From positions 20,287,716-20,351,715 of the forward strand of contig NC_045144.1 of NCBI RefSeq assembly GCF_008831285.2: a stretch of 64,000 bases of DNA, written 5' to 3'. Position 1 is the first letter of the stretch, and every line of letters begins with the position of its first letter. The notes beneath the pieces are model-generated. The model was not told where the DNA came from, ran no database searches, and saw only the letters and a list, made by a program, of their open reading frames with translations. A program made the translations under genes and the position numbers. This document shows, in pieces, positions 38,835 through 52,371 of the stretch. This stretch comes from Nymphaea colorata (lineage: Eukaryota; Streptophyta; Magnoliopsida; Nymphaeales; Nymphaeaceae).

Positions 38835-40680
38835 GTCAAGAATTTATGAAGTATGGCTTTTGTTCCTAACCAAAGCGGTTTGAGATATGTCAATTTCTTT
38901 TTATATATATATATATATATATTAAAGTAATTTATTAAAATCTGATCAATAATTGTCATATTGCTTTTTCAATGAAGTTACTTATGATAAATTGTAGGTT
39001 GTCTAATCATATGCACCACACAACCTATATGGTACTTGTAGTTCCTTTGGGGCTTGTGTACAAACACTGGATGAGGATAGAGGGGAAGAGAGTTCACTAT
39101 TTGTGGGTGCATTTGTCCCACCACTCAATAATTGATAGAAGCCTAGCGGTCGGTAGCCAATACTGGGCTTCGTGTCTGAATTTGGATTGGACATGTGACA
39201 CAGCTTGGGTCCAGTCCGATCCAGTAGGGCCATTTAGATCCTACCGACAAAATTGTGATCAGATGAGAGTAAACAACAAACATATAAGAGAAGTATATTT
39301 GTGCAAAATTCTTCTTATACTCTTTTGCTAAATTATAAACTGCAACCATATCTTATATTTATAACTTATTTTTATCATTTTTATTAATTTAGAGAATTTA
39401 ATCAGTTGAAATTTAATTAGTTAATGCTTCCAATATTGGTAAGCTAGGGTTTAAACTTTACGCTAAACAAAAAATTCAAAATAACAACTGATACAATATA
39501 TATATATATATAACAAAATGCATTTAAACTACTCAACTTTTTATCCAAAATTTTGAGGAGAAGGTGTTACCACGACTTAGTAACGAGCCAAAGCTTCCGC
39601 CTAACTACTTAACATTTTAGGATAAATGGTCTGCTTTTAGTACCTCAGGTGTGTCGCCTTACTGTGCTTCAACTTGTATATTGTTGACCCTATTTATAGC
39701 ACAAAGGGTGATGACTTTGACACTCAAAATAGAAATTTGCAGCCTACTAGCCCTCCACCCCAATACATTGCACCAACTAGAATAGATGCTTGTGTGAGTA
39801 AGATATAAGATATATATATAAAGAGAGAAAGAGAGAGAGAAAAAATAAATTAAATCTTAGAAATAAGCGCTTCAATTGTTTACTTAAAAAAAAACACACA
39901 AAAAACATCAATGCACTTATGAAGAGTTATATTTGCTTGCCATGTGAGACACGCTTCTGATGACTAAAATGGCCCCATAAAATAGCACGAACAATTAAGT
40001 CTTGCTAAAATTTTAATTTCATTTTTAAATCATCTTAAAAGCTATCATAAACATGCAAGATAGATAGCTGGATAGATTAATTGATAGATAGCATGAACAG
40101 CTTAACTCTTTTGGGTACTGATTGAAGTGCAAAACCTCCAATACAAGTCATAAACATGTTCTAATTACTCTTATTGTAAAAAAAAAAAATTAACTTGACT
40201 TAAAGCATTATTAGCATTAAGATAAATACCTAACAAAAGAATCTCCTTAGAGTTCAATTTTCACGAGACTATGTCACTTATCATAATCTGTCATGTCTTT
40301 GGCAAAACCAAGCTTATCAATAAAAATAAAATATAAATTTAACTAAATTAAAATATTTTCTTAAAAACTAACTGGCATGCAGAATGAGAAGCAATGTCAA
40401 AAGAAATTCAATACCACGAGGACAATCCACTTAATGGGCAAGCAAGGGAAAACAGCAGGGCAGGGGCAAACCTTAGGTGTAGATACAACTACCTCTATTT
40501 ACTTGCCTCAATCAAAGGGAATCCTAAGCTGGACAACTCTTAAGTTTTTAATGACAAGTGGACTTTCAAACTTTAGTTTAATATATTTGATGAATTAATA
40601 TATATATATATATATATACTTCAAGCTGTGTGAGTCAAGATGATTTCGCCACCCAAACCTGGATGGAAAAATCCATAAAT

Positions 40681-40681
<1 letters not shown>

Positions 40682-40747
<66 letters not shown>
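40682..40747. repeat. (TA)n microsatellite
   Basis: About 33 uninterrupted TA units lie here. Shorter tracts lie at 38678-38700, 38794-38834, 38901-38922 and 40598-40617. Confidence 0.95.
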
Positions 40748-40750
<3 letters not shown>

Positions 40751-41224
40751 TGGATGTATTTTTAATGATGATTAATTCATTTTCTTGATAAATCTAACCA
40801 TATGAATGGCATTCTAACGTCTAAATTAAAATGTATGAACACAATGTTTTAACGAGCACATCAATTCCTGTAAGATGAAAATAAAAATTCCCAAATTGGG
40901 ATTCATGCTTTATTGCTAATTTGCCATGTAATGCATCATGAAGCAAGTCAACGCCTTATATGCTACTTAAATTTTCAAATTTAGTTATATAAATTAGTTT
41001 GTATACCTGAAAATAAAAGAATAAGAATGAACAATTATAGTTTGTCTACGAATCAATTGAACACTCATTCATTTTAGACCCATGGATCAACATGACATAA
41101 TTTTCATTATGAAGCCCGTCAAGATTTCATAATAAATAAGTAGACCATGTGCAACAATGCTTCACGGCGTACTCTTAAGAGGACATTTGATTGTTGTTCA
41201 TTGAAACAGGACAGACGTGACGTC

Positions 41225-41229
<5 letters not shown>

Positions 41230-41276
<47 letters not shown>
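41230..41276. repeat. (TA)n microsatellite
   Basis: About 23 TA units in intergenic AT-rich sequence. Confidence 0.95.
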
Positions 41277-41277
<1 letters not shown>

Positions 41278-41984
41278 CATGAACTTTATTTTACATCAAT
41301 TAATAAATTATTAGTTTATAAAAGTTTTAGGTCAAGCAATTATAAAGTATACTACAAAAAAAAAAGTGCAACTTCAAAACTTTTTAACCATCTAAATGTA
41401 TTTCTTCAAGAATTGCCAAGCCGATGCGTTCCATAATTGGTTGGACAGTTGGTTGTTAAAACTTCGAAGCTAAAAGTGAAATTCTCAAACGACTTAATGC
41501 TGAAAGTTAAAGCCAATTTTACAATAGATTTGATTCAACTGATCATTTAAGGCGCAAATTAAGTCATTTAATATATGTGCTTACTAAGTAAATTAAAATA
41601 AATTGTTATTAAGAATATTTATTTTCTTGTCAGTGTAATATATTGTTGATTACCCAATAGAGATATTGTCACTTCTGTAACAATATAAATAGTCTCGTCA
41701 CTCTTGTTTAATATACTGACCTTAATAATGATATTAGAATGAAACAATGGGTAAAAGGACTTCTCTATGTCAATGGAAATAATTAAGGAGTTGCATGGCT
41801 TGCTCTCATGGGAATTAAAACACCCACATGCTTGTTTAACATTACAAAAAAATGGAAATTGGGCCTTACATTGGAAGTGTACTTTCATATCAATTTTTCC
41901 ATTTCATCTAAAAAAGTGATTAGGGTGAGTGAAAAAGTTCTTAATCCCACCGCCAGAACAAAAGCCGAAGGGCCGCCCTCTTTT

Positions 41985-42240
41985 ATATGCCCCAGCAGAG
42001 GTAGGCTGGTGTGGGCAGTTGCCCACGCTAGCCAACACCAATCCCTGAAAACCTTCATTACAAAAGAGTTGGATCTGGGTCCAGCCAAATGTCATGCCCA
42101 CACCAAACTCATGTCGATGCCCCGTAAACACCAAACCCAGCTAAGAGAGTTGTGCCCCTTTGATAAATTTTTCTGGCTCCGCCACTGCCCAGGGCTAGGG
42201 CGAAGCCGGCAAGGGCCACTACCCCCTTTGAGATCCTGAA
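41985..42240. repeat. GC-rich dispersed repeat fragment
   Basis: This island stands out from its AT-rich surroundings. It contains GGTGTGGGCAGTTGCCCACG and ends CTGGCTCCGCCACTGCCC, the same words as the fragments at 8644, 17330 and 35385. A 143-codon open frame crosses it, but its start lies in unrelated sequence and no protein family is recognisable. It is best read as a transposon remnant. Confidence 0.5.
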
Positions 42241-43423
42241 AAAGCATGACTTTATGATTAAACTTTTCAAAAATTTTAATTGGTTCCCATAAAGATTTTG
42301 AAAATTATACAATGGATCACCCTTTGAAAATATTTTGGTTCCTCAATTGTCCAACTAGCGCTTTGTAGCATTCCAACCCAATTAATACGAAACATAACAC
42401 ATGCGAGAATGAAATTAATGTCACACACTTTCACTACCATGCCCTTTTGAAGGTACTTGACACAAGAAACACTAGCATTTTATAAATATGCCTCAATTTT
42501 TGCGACACATTCATGAAACATTGTGTTATTGTTCTTGTTGCCAAACACCTCCCCATTCACCTATATAACTTATAACTTATCAAGAGCTTAAAGTCATGAC
42601 AAATATTACATGCTTTTGTTTTAGTTTTCATTGCTTTTTCTCAGTAAAAAGATTCTTCTTCATGGTTCTTTTGCTACTTCTGTGCCCAAAAAGAGGAAAA
42701 TTAAAAGGAAACTATCAAGATATTGATTGTATTTTTTTTTATCAAGGTGAAGGTAAAATTTTGAAGTGTCATTTGAGGTTCTTCACGCATGTGCTTGTAA
42801 ATCATGTTAAAAGTTCAAGCTAGCACTTATAATTTCTTATAAATGTTAACAAAAGAGAGGAAAGTAAAACTATGAAGAGATTGATTTAAAAAAATATGAA
42901 TTGCAAATTATTTAATAAATTATATCTTTTTACTAAACAGTAAAAAGTAAAATTGTAAAGCGTATTCGGATGCTCTCCAAAACCATTTTATGAACACAAG
43001 CTTCTATTCATAATTTCTGAAACACTGGCCAGCTGTTTGTAAAACGTGACAAGTTTAGTATTCATTAATTTCAGTCACAAAATAATTTCCATTTCCGAAC
43101 TTGTGCCCACAATCATCCTTAAACCACTCTCCAGATTTTAAGCATATTAAATAATCCAACAATCCACAGGAAAAATGAAGGATAAATCAAACGGAAACAT
43201 TATGAATAGGAAAGTGACTGATAAAAAGTGGGGACTAAGATAAAGCAATTCACAGAGGAAGGGAAAGGGTGAGACCTTTTGCTGGTAATCTGCCGCGTGC
43301 CGAGCTCGAGCACATAGGTAATGGAGGGAGGTGAATGAAAAATCTTCGACTCCCATCTGGGTAGAAAGAGAGAGAGAGAGAGAGGAGAAGGAGACAGAGC
43401 AGTCACCTCTTTCTCCCTTCGCT

Positions 43424-43518
43424 TTTCCATGGAATGGCGACGCCGTAAATTGAATTGAAGGGAGGAGACTCTCTCTCCTCTTTTCCGTGGAATGGCGACG
43501 CCGTAAATTCAATTGAAG
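43424..43518. repeat. Tandem 58-bp-period repeat with short upstream open frames before the SHOU4-type gene
   Basis: The unit GGAATGGCGACGCCGTAAAT occurs twice with a period of 58 bp (ATG at 43434 and 43492). Each copy carries ATG GCG ACG CCG TAA, a four-codon open frame. The first copy also has an overlapping ATG at 43429 giving a nine-codon frame that stops at 43456. The stretch is followed by CT-rich sequence typical of plant 5' leaders and lies about 350-420 bp before the start codon. Whether it is transcribed is not known from sequence. Confidence 0.6.
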
Positions 43519-43850
43519 ACTAGAAAACCCCTCTTCTCTCTCTCTCCCCAAGTGCCAATCAGTAGATTCCACTTCACTCAACAGTGGCACAGTTGCGACT
43601 CTCTTCCTCTCTCTAAACTTTCCCCTTCCAAAACCATTACCACCCATTTGTCTCCTGTCATTTTTGGGGTTCTCTCTCTCTCTCTCTCTCTGTCTCTGTG
43701 CCCATGTTCTGAGACTGCTTTCTTCCAAAGCATCACTAGGTAAGATTTGGTCTAGTGGTTTCTGTCTGTGTCTCTGTGAGTTTGTGCGCGTGCTGTATCT
43801 TGGGTATTAGCTACATTGTGCCAATAAGGCGACAGAAGAAGAAGAAGAAA

Positions 43851-46800
43851 ATGGCAACAAGGATCCCGTCGCACCAGTTGAGCAGCGGGCTGTACGTGTC
43901 CGGGCTGCCGGACCAGCACAAGGAGCGGCAGCCAGTTATAGTTTCGAAGGCCGTGCCTTACACAGGTGGCGACGTAAAGAAGTCCGGCGAGCTCGGGAAG
44001 ATGTTCGACATCCACGTTGTGGAACAGCCCACCACTCCCCCATCGTCCTCGAGGCCTCGCAGTGGTTCCCTGGCCCGATCTGCGTCTAACTCTGGTCCCC
44101 AGCAGCTCCCTGCGCCCACCTCCGGCTCCGGCCCTCAGTCCTCCCGTAAATCCTCCGGCCCTCTCTCGAGCGCCGGCAACCCGGCTGCGTCACGGTCGGG
44201 CTCCGGGTCCCTGACACTCCAGCCGACCGGCCTCATCACCTCCGGCCCGGTCTCCTCCGGCCGCCGGCCGTCCGCCTCGTCGTCTGGCCCAGCAGACTCC
44301 TCCTCTGCCGCTGCACAGCCGCCGGCCGGCAAGGTCGTCTATGGTGCCTCTGTCACGAACCTGAGCAACAGCGACGCCGCGAGGGTTCGGTTCAGCATCT
44401 CCAAGTCCATCGTCTGGGTGTCGGTGGTGGTGTTCATGATGGCGCTGATCGTTGGGATCTTCATGCTTGTGACGGTGAAGAAGGCGGTCATCCTGTTCGT
44501 CATTGCTGGAGTCGCAACGCCCGTGGTGGTGCTGCTCGCCTGGAACTTGGCCTGGGGAAAGCGAGGGCTTCTTAGGTTCTTGGCCAATTACCCTGATGCG
44601 GAGCTCAGAGCGGCCAAGGATGGGCAATACGTGAAAGTCACAGGGGTAAGAAGATTCCCTCCGCCGACAATTCCAACTTGCTTCTTTGCCTTGCTTCCTT
44701 TTTCTTTCTGAATTTTATAGAAAATGGTTATGTGGAGGGGTCCATTTTAGATGTTGGAAGAGTCATTATATAAATGGCACCGCCGAAACGTGCCTCATTT
44801 ATTTTTTTGGCTCAATTATAAGGCAAATTGAAGGTCTAAAAGAATCTTTTTGCTCCATTGCATGATCAGCTGCATTGTTCCCCTCCATGCATATGAATAA
44901 AGATCTTCAGGAGAAAGCTAAGGGCATAATTTTGAAGGCATTTAGCCTATTCAATGGTCTAAGTAGTATTCTCTAAGGATCAAAATACAATGGCAGTGTG
45001 TCTTGTATTCGGTCCAGCTGCTAATGCCAAAATGAGAACTAAACCTGGAATTAGTGTAAGAATCGTCTATGATTCTATGGTCTATCTTCATTTTACTTCT
45101 TGCTGGGGTTTTTGGTAATGCAGCGCCACAATCACCTAGATGACCAGCAAGTGACCCCGCATAAAGGTTGATATTTTCGTGAAGGGTTGATAATTTACTA
45201 CATGAATTACATTTCATTCCTTAATGAAGAATATCTGCTGTTGAGTTGTTCCTGTTATCTTTTGTGTTTGCTGTTGCGCCAAAGTTGTGTTTCATAACGA
45301 TCATCAAGGTTTCATTGAGACAATTCTTTTTTCCGTATGTTCTGTTGCGGGGTCTTTAATTTTGTATAACTGCAAACATGGAAATCGTTTTGTAAGGTAA
45401 TGGGAAAAAGGGAAATACTCTTGCTGGAATGTTTTTCTTTTACTTGTGACAACATATGTAACACGGACTCTTTGTGGAGGTTGCAGCACCCGCATGGTGT
45501 CAGTGCAGGTCCAACACACCAAATGCAATCGTCAGCTTGTTGAGTGTGCTCAGCTAAATATATGCACATTGGAGATGATTTCTTGAGTTTTGTAAAAATG
45601 TCAAGATGTCCACATGAAAATGGTGTAAGAATGGATTATGTGATTCACTAAGCAAAGATGCACTTTTCAAGTATTATCACAATGTATCTTCAATTTCAGA
45701 TATTGGTAACAAAGGTAGCAGATTGAGTAGTTTAATAATCATGATCACAAATCAAATCTAGGTTACAAGATGAAATTCTTATTTCTCCTTTTTGGTCAAT
45801 GGAATTCTCAGTTAACAAAACTGGACAAAAACTTTGAAAATCAAGTATCTCATCCAAAATGCAGATTAAATGACCAAACAATTTCTGTGTCAAATTCTTG
45901 GTATTTGCAATCTTTGCAGTGGTTCCTCCAAACGTTTTCTTATGTCTTTGCTTTGCCCTACGTAGCAAAGCCCATGGTAAAATGTCTTTTGAATCCTTTT
46001 ATTATTTTATTTTATTTACAAGATGGCAAACTAAGTCTGTGATAAAATGTTTGCATAGCTGTATTTCCAAAAGATATCTGGTCATTATAATGTACACTGT
46101 CAGCATCCCTTTCTGTTTATATGCATCTGTATACTAAATATAATTTTTAAAGACTTTCATTACCACCATGCCTGACTGATTGCTAGTTCAGACTTTTGTT
46201 CTTTTGGTAGCTTGTCATTCAGCTGTTCCCTAATTTGAAGGCTGCCAAGAGCACTACTTTTATCTCAAGCTGTTTCTTGTTCATGAATTGGGCCTAAGCT
46301 AGCTTGTTGAGTTGTTATGGATCACTGTTTTGGTTCACTAGTTCTTTTAATTGAATTATTCCAACTTATATCAGTTTCTCATTTTTTTTCAATGTCGGAA
46401 AAGGATCCTAGTTGCCGTGTGCTTCTCCAGTAGCTTTGTTGTGACTTGTGTGAATCATGGTCCATTTGTTGTTTAATGATCCATTTGTTGTTTATCATGG
46501 CTTTTGTAGGTTGTCACTTGCGGCAGTATTCCACTTGAATCCTCATACCAGAGGATTCCAAGGTGCATCTATGTATCCACAGGACTGTATGAGTACCGAG
46601 GATGGGGTGCAAAGCCTGCAAATTCTAATCATCGTTGCTTTACATGGGGTTTGAGGCATTTAGAGGTCAGTACCTGCAATTCCTAGGTTTCCACTAATAT
46701 TTTGCTTTCATTTTTTTCAAAAGTTGATTTTTAAAGCATGCTGGGGTTTAATCCTCGGTAAATTTGAGCCTGCTACAGGTTCTGTGATGACTTCCAAATT

Positions 46801-48322
46801 TTGCTACCGTCCGCCACTTTCACATCTGGGCTTCTGCTTGTTCCTCTCTAGTAGCTCTTTTCCTGCCTAATTTCTGAACGTCTATTCTAAATGTATATTT
46901 CCCGGATTTGTAAGTTCTTCCTGCTATTCACATGCTAATATGGCCTGGAGTTGGTACTAAAAACTTCAGAAGATTCTTTAAGAATTGGCTTTTGTTTATC
47001 TGATGTGTATCATGGCCTGTGTGGCATGTTTATGTTTCTGCTTTCTCCATTCTAAAGGTTTGCTTGATGGCATATGGTAGCTTCTGTGTAAAATTTCACT
47101 CCACTTTTGGGTGCTGCAGTCCTCACTGCACCAATGAAACAGGGAGTTTCATTCCTATTCCTTTTGACCCCAAATGTGGATATAGCTTGTTTCATGCTTA
47201 GCGATGTGTTGGTTTTCACCCTGATGAGATCTTAATTTTGCTTTCTAACAATGGCTAACAATGGATAACTGTATCTAAGACGAGTATCCTGGATAAAATT
47301 GCCTGTGGATAGCATATCACTACAAGTATGTGCCCCCTCGGTTTATTTAATTATATTGGGACTTATTTTCCTTAAAATTTTATTAGTTTTGCCTGTGGTT
47401 CTTACCTTTATATTCAGGATTCCCTCAGTATTTTCAAAAGATGTGTCTTCTCCTTTTCACCTGTTCTAGTGGAGAATATAAATCTTGCATAACAAGCGCA
47501 TACAAACACTTACCAAAAGAAAAGAAGAAGAAATAAATAGTGTGGGTATTGCAGCTCGACTCTCCAAATTTTATTCATAAGTTCATGTATCTCTAAATTT
47601 TCATTCTATTCGTCTTTATATTTGTTAGTATTGTCAATTTGTCATCACAGAACACACTGTCTAGTTTTTGCCTGTTGAGCAAGGATGGATAAATCGGAAA
47701 GCTTGAATTATCTGATAGGTTAGTTGATTATAAGATGTAGCAAAGAGTATGTATATCCCTGGAGCAGTAGCTGAATGAGGCACATCCATAGCATGGACCT
47801 GATTTCTGGCTGGTGCATCCTTCAATTTTTCATGTTTTTTTATCAGTAAGAATTCAATGATTCATCTAGTTTGCTAGGGGTTTGGGTTTAAGACTTTAAG
47901 TCCTTCAAGTTGAAAGAGTTCCAAAATTCAATACTCCGTCTTAACTCTTATGATCTTATCATGCTAGGAGTCTTGGTCGTAGGAAAAATAGTGGATTGTT
48001 GGCTGTAGCTTGGATATTGGAATGTCCGTATTCCTCTAATAACAGTAGAATCTTCCAAAGTGCACCCTCATATTCTTAATTTCTTAGTCATCTTTCATGC
48101 CTTTCATCCATTATTTTGCACATTTGCTTTCACATCATGTGCATACACATATCACAGTTACCTGATTTGGAATGTTTTAAGACATCATGTTCTTATAACC
48201 AAAATAGTTCCTAATGATACTGTAAGGAAAATTTTGCAATAAGCATGGCCAGCATATAAATATTGTGATAACATCATGATACTGTCAAGGTAACATCAGA
48301 ATGTCTAATCTTTCCTTTTCGT

Positions 48323-48359
<37 letters not shown>

Positions 48360-50820
48360 TCTCCAGGTTTTGTTTATTTGGAAATAATAAAACTTTCTAA
48401 AAAGTCAAATTTGTAAGTAAAAGTAAAAATATAGAATACGTGTAGTTATTCTTTCTATTCCTGCTTTTTCTAATTTTAACCATTTTCCAAGAAAACCATC
48501 ATGTTAAAAAACTTTGGAGCTAAACCTTCCTAGAAATTGCTGAGAACAACATTGGCGATTATGATATAATGCACATACACAAACACATGTATGTTGTGAG
48601 TGTGATTCTGTTTGTGTCTTAAAGGAGAACATACACACATATTTATATTGGTTCTGAAACAAAGATCTTTAACTCCAAAGGCCTTTTTGTCCCAGCTACA
48701 AGTCCTTTTAAATGCTTAGCCATACTTGATGTATTGATGTATTTGAGAAATTTGAAAAAAAAAATAAAGCATAAGATGGCCAGCCGAATACCTGTTGTTG
48801 GCTACAATGGGTATGTAGCTCAGGCATATTCTGAGAAACCTTGAAACTACCTTGTTTCAATTTCTGCTGTTCCTAGGATAGCTACAAAGGGGCAGTTGAT
48901 GGCACAGCATCTTTTGAAGGTGCTTGTTTTTCCTTCTTGTGTACAACAAGAAGTTTCAAGAAAAATAAGGGTCAAGACTGCTGTCTGTTTTCAAATATTT
49001 TTGCCTTTACAATATAGAAACTTTCCACCCAGGTTTGGTTTCAGGACATAATGGGCAAAATTTTCACCCATTGAGTACACTCTGAAATAATTTTCAGGGT
49101 TAACAAGCAGCATCCAAATCTTTCAGTGCATCCAAATTTTTGTGGTATTGGAAGGGTGCCAAGGGAAAAAATCATATTTTTAGTTGTGGGTTTAGGGAGG
49201 ATTGGGTTTTTACTCTTAAAGTTGTTCACATTTATGTCTGGAAGGAGACTAGGTGCAAACTAATACTAAAGCGCTGACACAGGTATGCAGGTGAATTATG
49301 GGTTGGAGGCTGGCCCATGAGTCGGGCATGGATGGATTGATTTGGTACCATAGTGGAGAACATGTGTTTGTGAAGTTGGGAAATGGGAATATTTTTGGCT
49401 GTTACTTGGAGACATAGATGGGTAGTAAAAGTTTCCTTTTTCTTTCGATAGACAAGCTGGAGTTGGGTGTAGTTCTACCAGATTATGCCAATAGTGGTGT
49501 GCACCTGTAGGATTCAATTTTAACCTAACGGAGCTCTTTCTTGCCATCACTTGCCTGTCTTATCATGACTTTCCACATTTAGACTGAGTTATGAGGAAGA
49601 TCCCTCATTTTTCCTCTAGTCATACAGCAGTTAGCTTATGGTACAAACTACAAAGATTATTGAGGTGTTTGTAGAGAGTTGGTGGCTTATGGCAAGAAAG
49701 TTTGAGAGGTGCTTATCCATGGGAAACTATATTGACTTTCAAATGCGCTTAGCACTAATGACTTGCGAGTCATCAAATTTCAAGGACTTAGAGAGAGAAC
49801 GATGGTAAGACATGCCTGAACTAATTTTACTACTTTCTGTTCTGCTCATAGCATCTCTGGTGTCAAATCCAAACCGACCATGACAAAAATTGGTTTCTGC
49901 CAGACTAGGCATCATCATCAATTAGGTAGCCTTTGCGTTAGATCACAAATATAACCATTTTATCAAGCTTACATCATCATAGGCTGGTTCTTTACTGTAT
50001 GCTTGGTGCAGTTAGATGGGCAGTTTCAATCCTTATCATATAATGTGTTTAGCTGATCGAATGGGCAGGTGCATACTTGGGATTGGAATGTGTACGCGGG
50101 GTTCGAAAACAGTTTAGGTGTCAATAAAACCAGCTATTTTTATTGTGGTGGCATGTTGTATGTTGGGCATACCTTTCATCCCGCTCTCTCTTCCTCTCTC
50201 TACCCTCCTTTCCCTTTCATGTGGATATAACCCATGGTTTAGCTCACTGAACATGTTTCACTAACTTATATGAAAGTTGCACTTTTTTAAAAAATCTTGT
50301 ACAAATGTTCACTCAGCAGCTCCTCTAATTCTGCAGAGGTATGTGGCCGATTTCTACATATCGGATTTCCAGTCTGGACTGAGAGCGCTGGTAAAAGCTG
50401 GTTACGGCGCAAAAGTTTCTTCATTTGTTAAACCTGTGACTGTTGTGGATATCACAAAGGAAAATAAAGAATTATCTCCTAGTTTCCTGCGCTGGCTTGC
50501 AGATAGGAAACTTTCAGCTGATGACCGAATCATGCGGCTGGAAGAGGGGTAAAATAGCAATAATTTCCAAAGTGGCAGATCGTATTGTAATTTCTTCACT
50601 TGCTAATATTCTCCTTGTCTATGGCAGGTATATCAAAGAAGGAAGCACTGTAAGCGTAATGGGAATTGTTCGTCGTCATGACAATGTGCTAATGATTGTT
50701 CCATCTACAGAGCCAGTCTCCACAGGTTGTCGGTGGAAGAGCTGTCTTCTTCCCACCACTGTTCATGGGCTCATCCTAACATGTGATGAGAACTTGAGTA
50801 CAGAAGTCATAGCCGTGTAA
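43851..50820 (+). CDS. SHOU4: SHOU4-type membrane protein (regulator of cellulose synthase delivery), 4 exons
   Basis: Exons: 43851-44645, 46510-46665, 50337-50548, 50628-50820; all GT-AG, continuous frame, 1356 nt, 451 aa. The N-terminus matches the family pattern (PSHQLSSGLYVSG, then PYTGGDVKKSGELGKMFDI). A Ser/Pro-rich segment follows (about 60-170). Two membrane spans are predicted at about 187-209 and 212-231, then a conserved soluble region (YISDFQSGLRALVKAGYGAK and SVMGIVRRHDNVLMIV). Arabidopsis SHOU4 and SHOU4L (At1g78880, At1g16860) are reported to restrain exocytosis of cellulose synthase complexes at the plasma membrane. The 43851 start is preferred over an in-frame ATG at 43755 because the intervening residues are not family-like. 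Exon 1 is markedly GC-rich compared with the other exons. Introns are 1.9 kb, 3.7 kb and 79 bp. Confidence 0.92.
46666..50336 (+). other. Intron 2 (3.7 kb) of the SHOU4-type gene
   Basis: No inserted gene is visible. It holds a (GT)n(AT)n microsatellite at about 48324-48360. The short open frames within it have no coding character. Confidence 0.6.
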
Positions 50821-52119
50821 ATATTTCTGTGTGAAGGCATGGCCGCTGCTTCATGTCCATCTCGTTGTTCAAGTAATCTGAGGTGGAAAACACATGTAGC
50901 ATAGTATTGTTTATGTATAAATCTGTACCCAAAAAGCTGGATGAGCTCTGCGTAGTTTGTCACTGTAATTTCTTGCTTCCCTGTCTAATTGTATTTAAGA
51001 GTTGCTGTATCAAGGGATCGTGATGCGTTTCTGATGTGGGTTAGTCAATTGCTCTTGCAACTTTTGCTCTCTTCTCCTTGCAAATGGCACACATGCACAC
51101 GTACACACGATGCTTTCATGGAATGTGTTACCAAATATTTTCAATTTTCAGTGCAATAATGGTTCTCAAGTTTCAAAATATCTCATTTATCCTCGAGTCG
51201 AGTAGTAGTTCAGAATGAAAGGGCAGTTGCATGGAACTTTTTGAATTATTTGGCAAAAGCTGAGTGAGTTTGGAGTTCCCTACTGGGAAATGTCTTTAGA
51301 GTTAATTTATTGTGAAACTATGCGTATGGATGTGATAAAACTTGGAAACAGTGGTCGACCTACGGTGAACGCCCTAGCCCTGAAGAGAGTCAGCCAGCAT
51401 CATTGGCTATTTTCAGTGCGAAGTTTTCTGCTTTTATGAAGCACAATGTACGTCTGGTTAAATGACTTAAAGGTTCATATGCCATCTAAATCTGAAAAGC
51501 TTGGCAGCCTAAATCACATCTCATGAGGTATTGAGATACTTTGCTTCAATTGAAGATTAGAAAATGTGGCCACAGTGCAATGCGTGAACATATTCCACCG
51601 AAGCTCAGGTAGGGTTTGAAGCTTACCTCTGATTACCAATAGCTTAAACAACTTCAAAGAAATACAGGTACATGACTCTTGGTTGCAAAGCTAGGGATTC
51701 AATAAAGAAAGGATCCAAGCTCAAAGAAGTGACCAGCTGCTTCAGTCAATATTGTTGCTAAGTATTATAACAAGGTCTTAATCCTAAAAGGCAAGCACCA
51801 GTTTAGTTTAATGTGAAATGCTCAAATACCATTTACTCGAAACCAAAACTTAAGAGGATGGATATTCTTAGGCAAACGATTTGCAAATCAGCTTGCTTGG
51901 CCGAGTTGACCTGAGCTTCAGGCTTGACCTGGCGCCAGGCATAAAAATGTCTTTGAGCGACCTCACCATGCTGAAGACCCAGCTTGGTTGATCAGAAGAC
52001 TCCTTAAATGCCAAAACCACGTTCCGTTCCAAACATAGGATCTCGGACTAATCAAAGACCATAAATAGCCCCTGATATATGTATTCCAGACTTTGGAGAT
52101 CTCTCTCTCTCCCCAACAC

Positions 52120-52163
<44 letters not shown>

Positions 52164-52371
52164 GGAAGAACTTATAACTGGATTTCGACCATAGAAGAAA
52201 CCTCAGATCATATCAAGAACAATGAAGGTGCAAAATTTTCGCCTGATAAATATGTCAATCAAGTGAACCAACCAGATGCAGATTTACAAGCCAATTTGAG
52301 ACAGTTCTAGAAGCCAAGCCAGGGTGTATATAGAGATTGAAAGCCTTTCTACTAATCACGATTGCCCTCAT
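50821..52371. other. Region between two convergent gene ends
   Basis: The SHOU4-type gene (plus) and the SWIB gene (minus) end here, so both 3' untranslated regions are inside. A (CA)n(GA)n tract lies at about 52118-52160. No other feature is seen. Confidence 0.6.

Larger units (their letters stand above)
33174..43400. other. 10-kb repeat-rich intergenic region
   Basis: This lies between the divergent 5' ends of the cyclase-like gene (minus) and the SHOU4-type gene (plus), so both promoters are within it. Otherwise it holds AT-rich sequence, a MITE-like element (34708-34938), two fragments of a dispersed GTGTGGGCAG repeat (35385-35440, 41985-42240) and several (TA)n tracts. A 36840-37420 stretch is rich in GATCTGGATT/GGTTCAAAT-like words and may be an old transposon. 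A CT-rich stretch at 37690-37770 resembles a transcription start region, but no gene follows it. No convincing coding exon was found. Confidence 0.6.

Noticed and set aside
43147-43728. 193-codon open frame on the minus strand before the SHOU4-type gene
   Set aside because: It is antisense to the CT-rich leader and consists largely of low-complexity Arg/Glu/Ser runs.
44190-44627. Open frames opposite exon 1 of the SHOU4-type gene
   Set aside because: They are by-products of high GC content opposite a well-supported exon.
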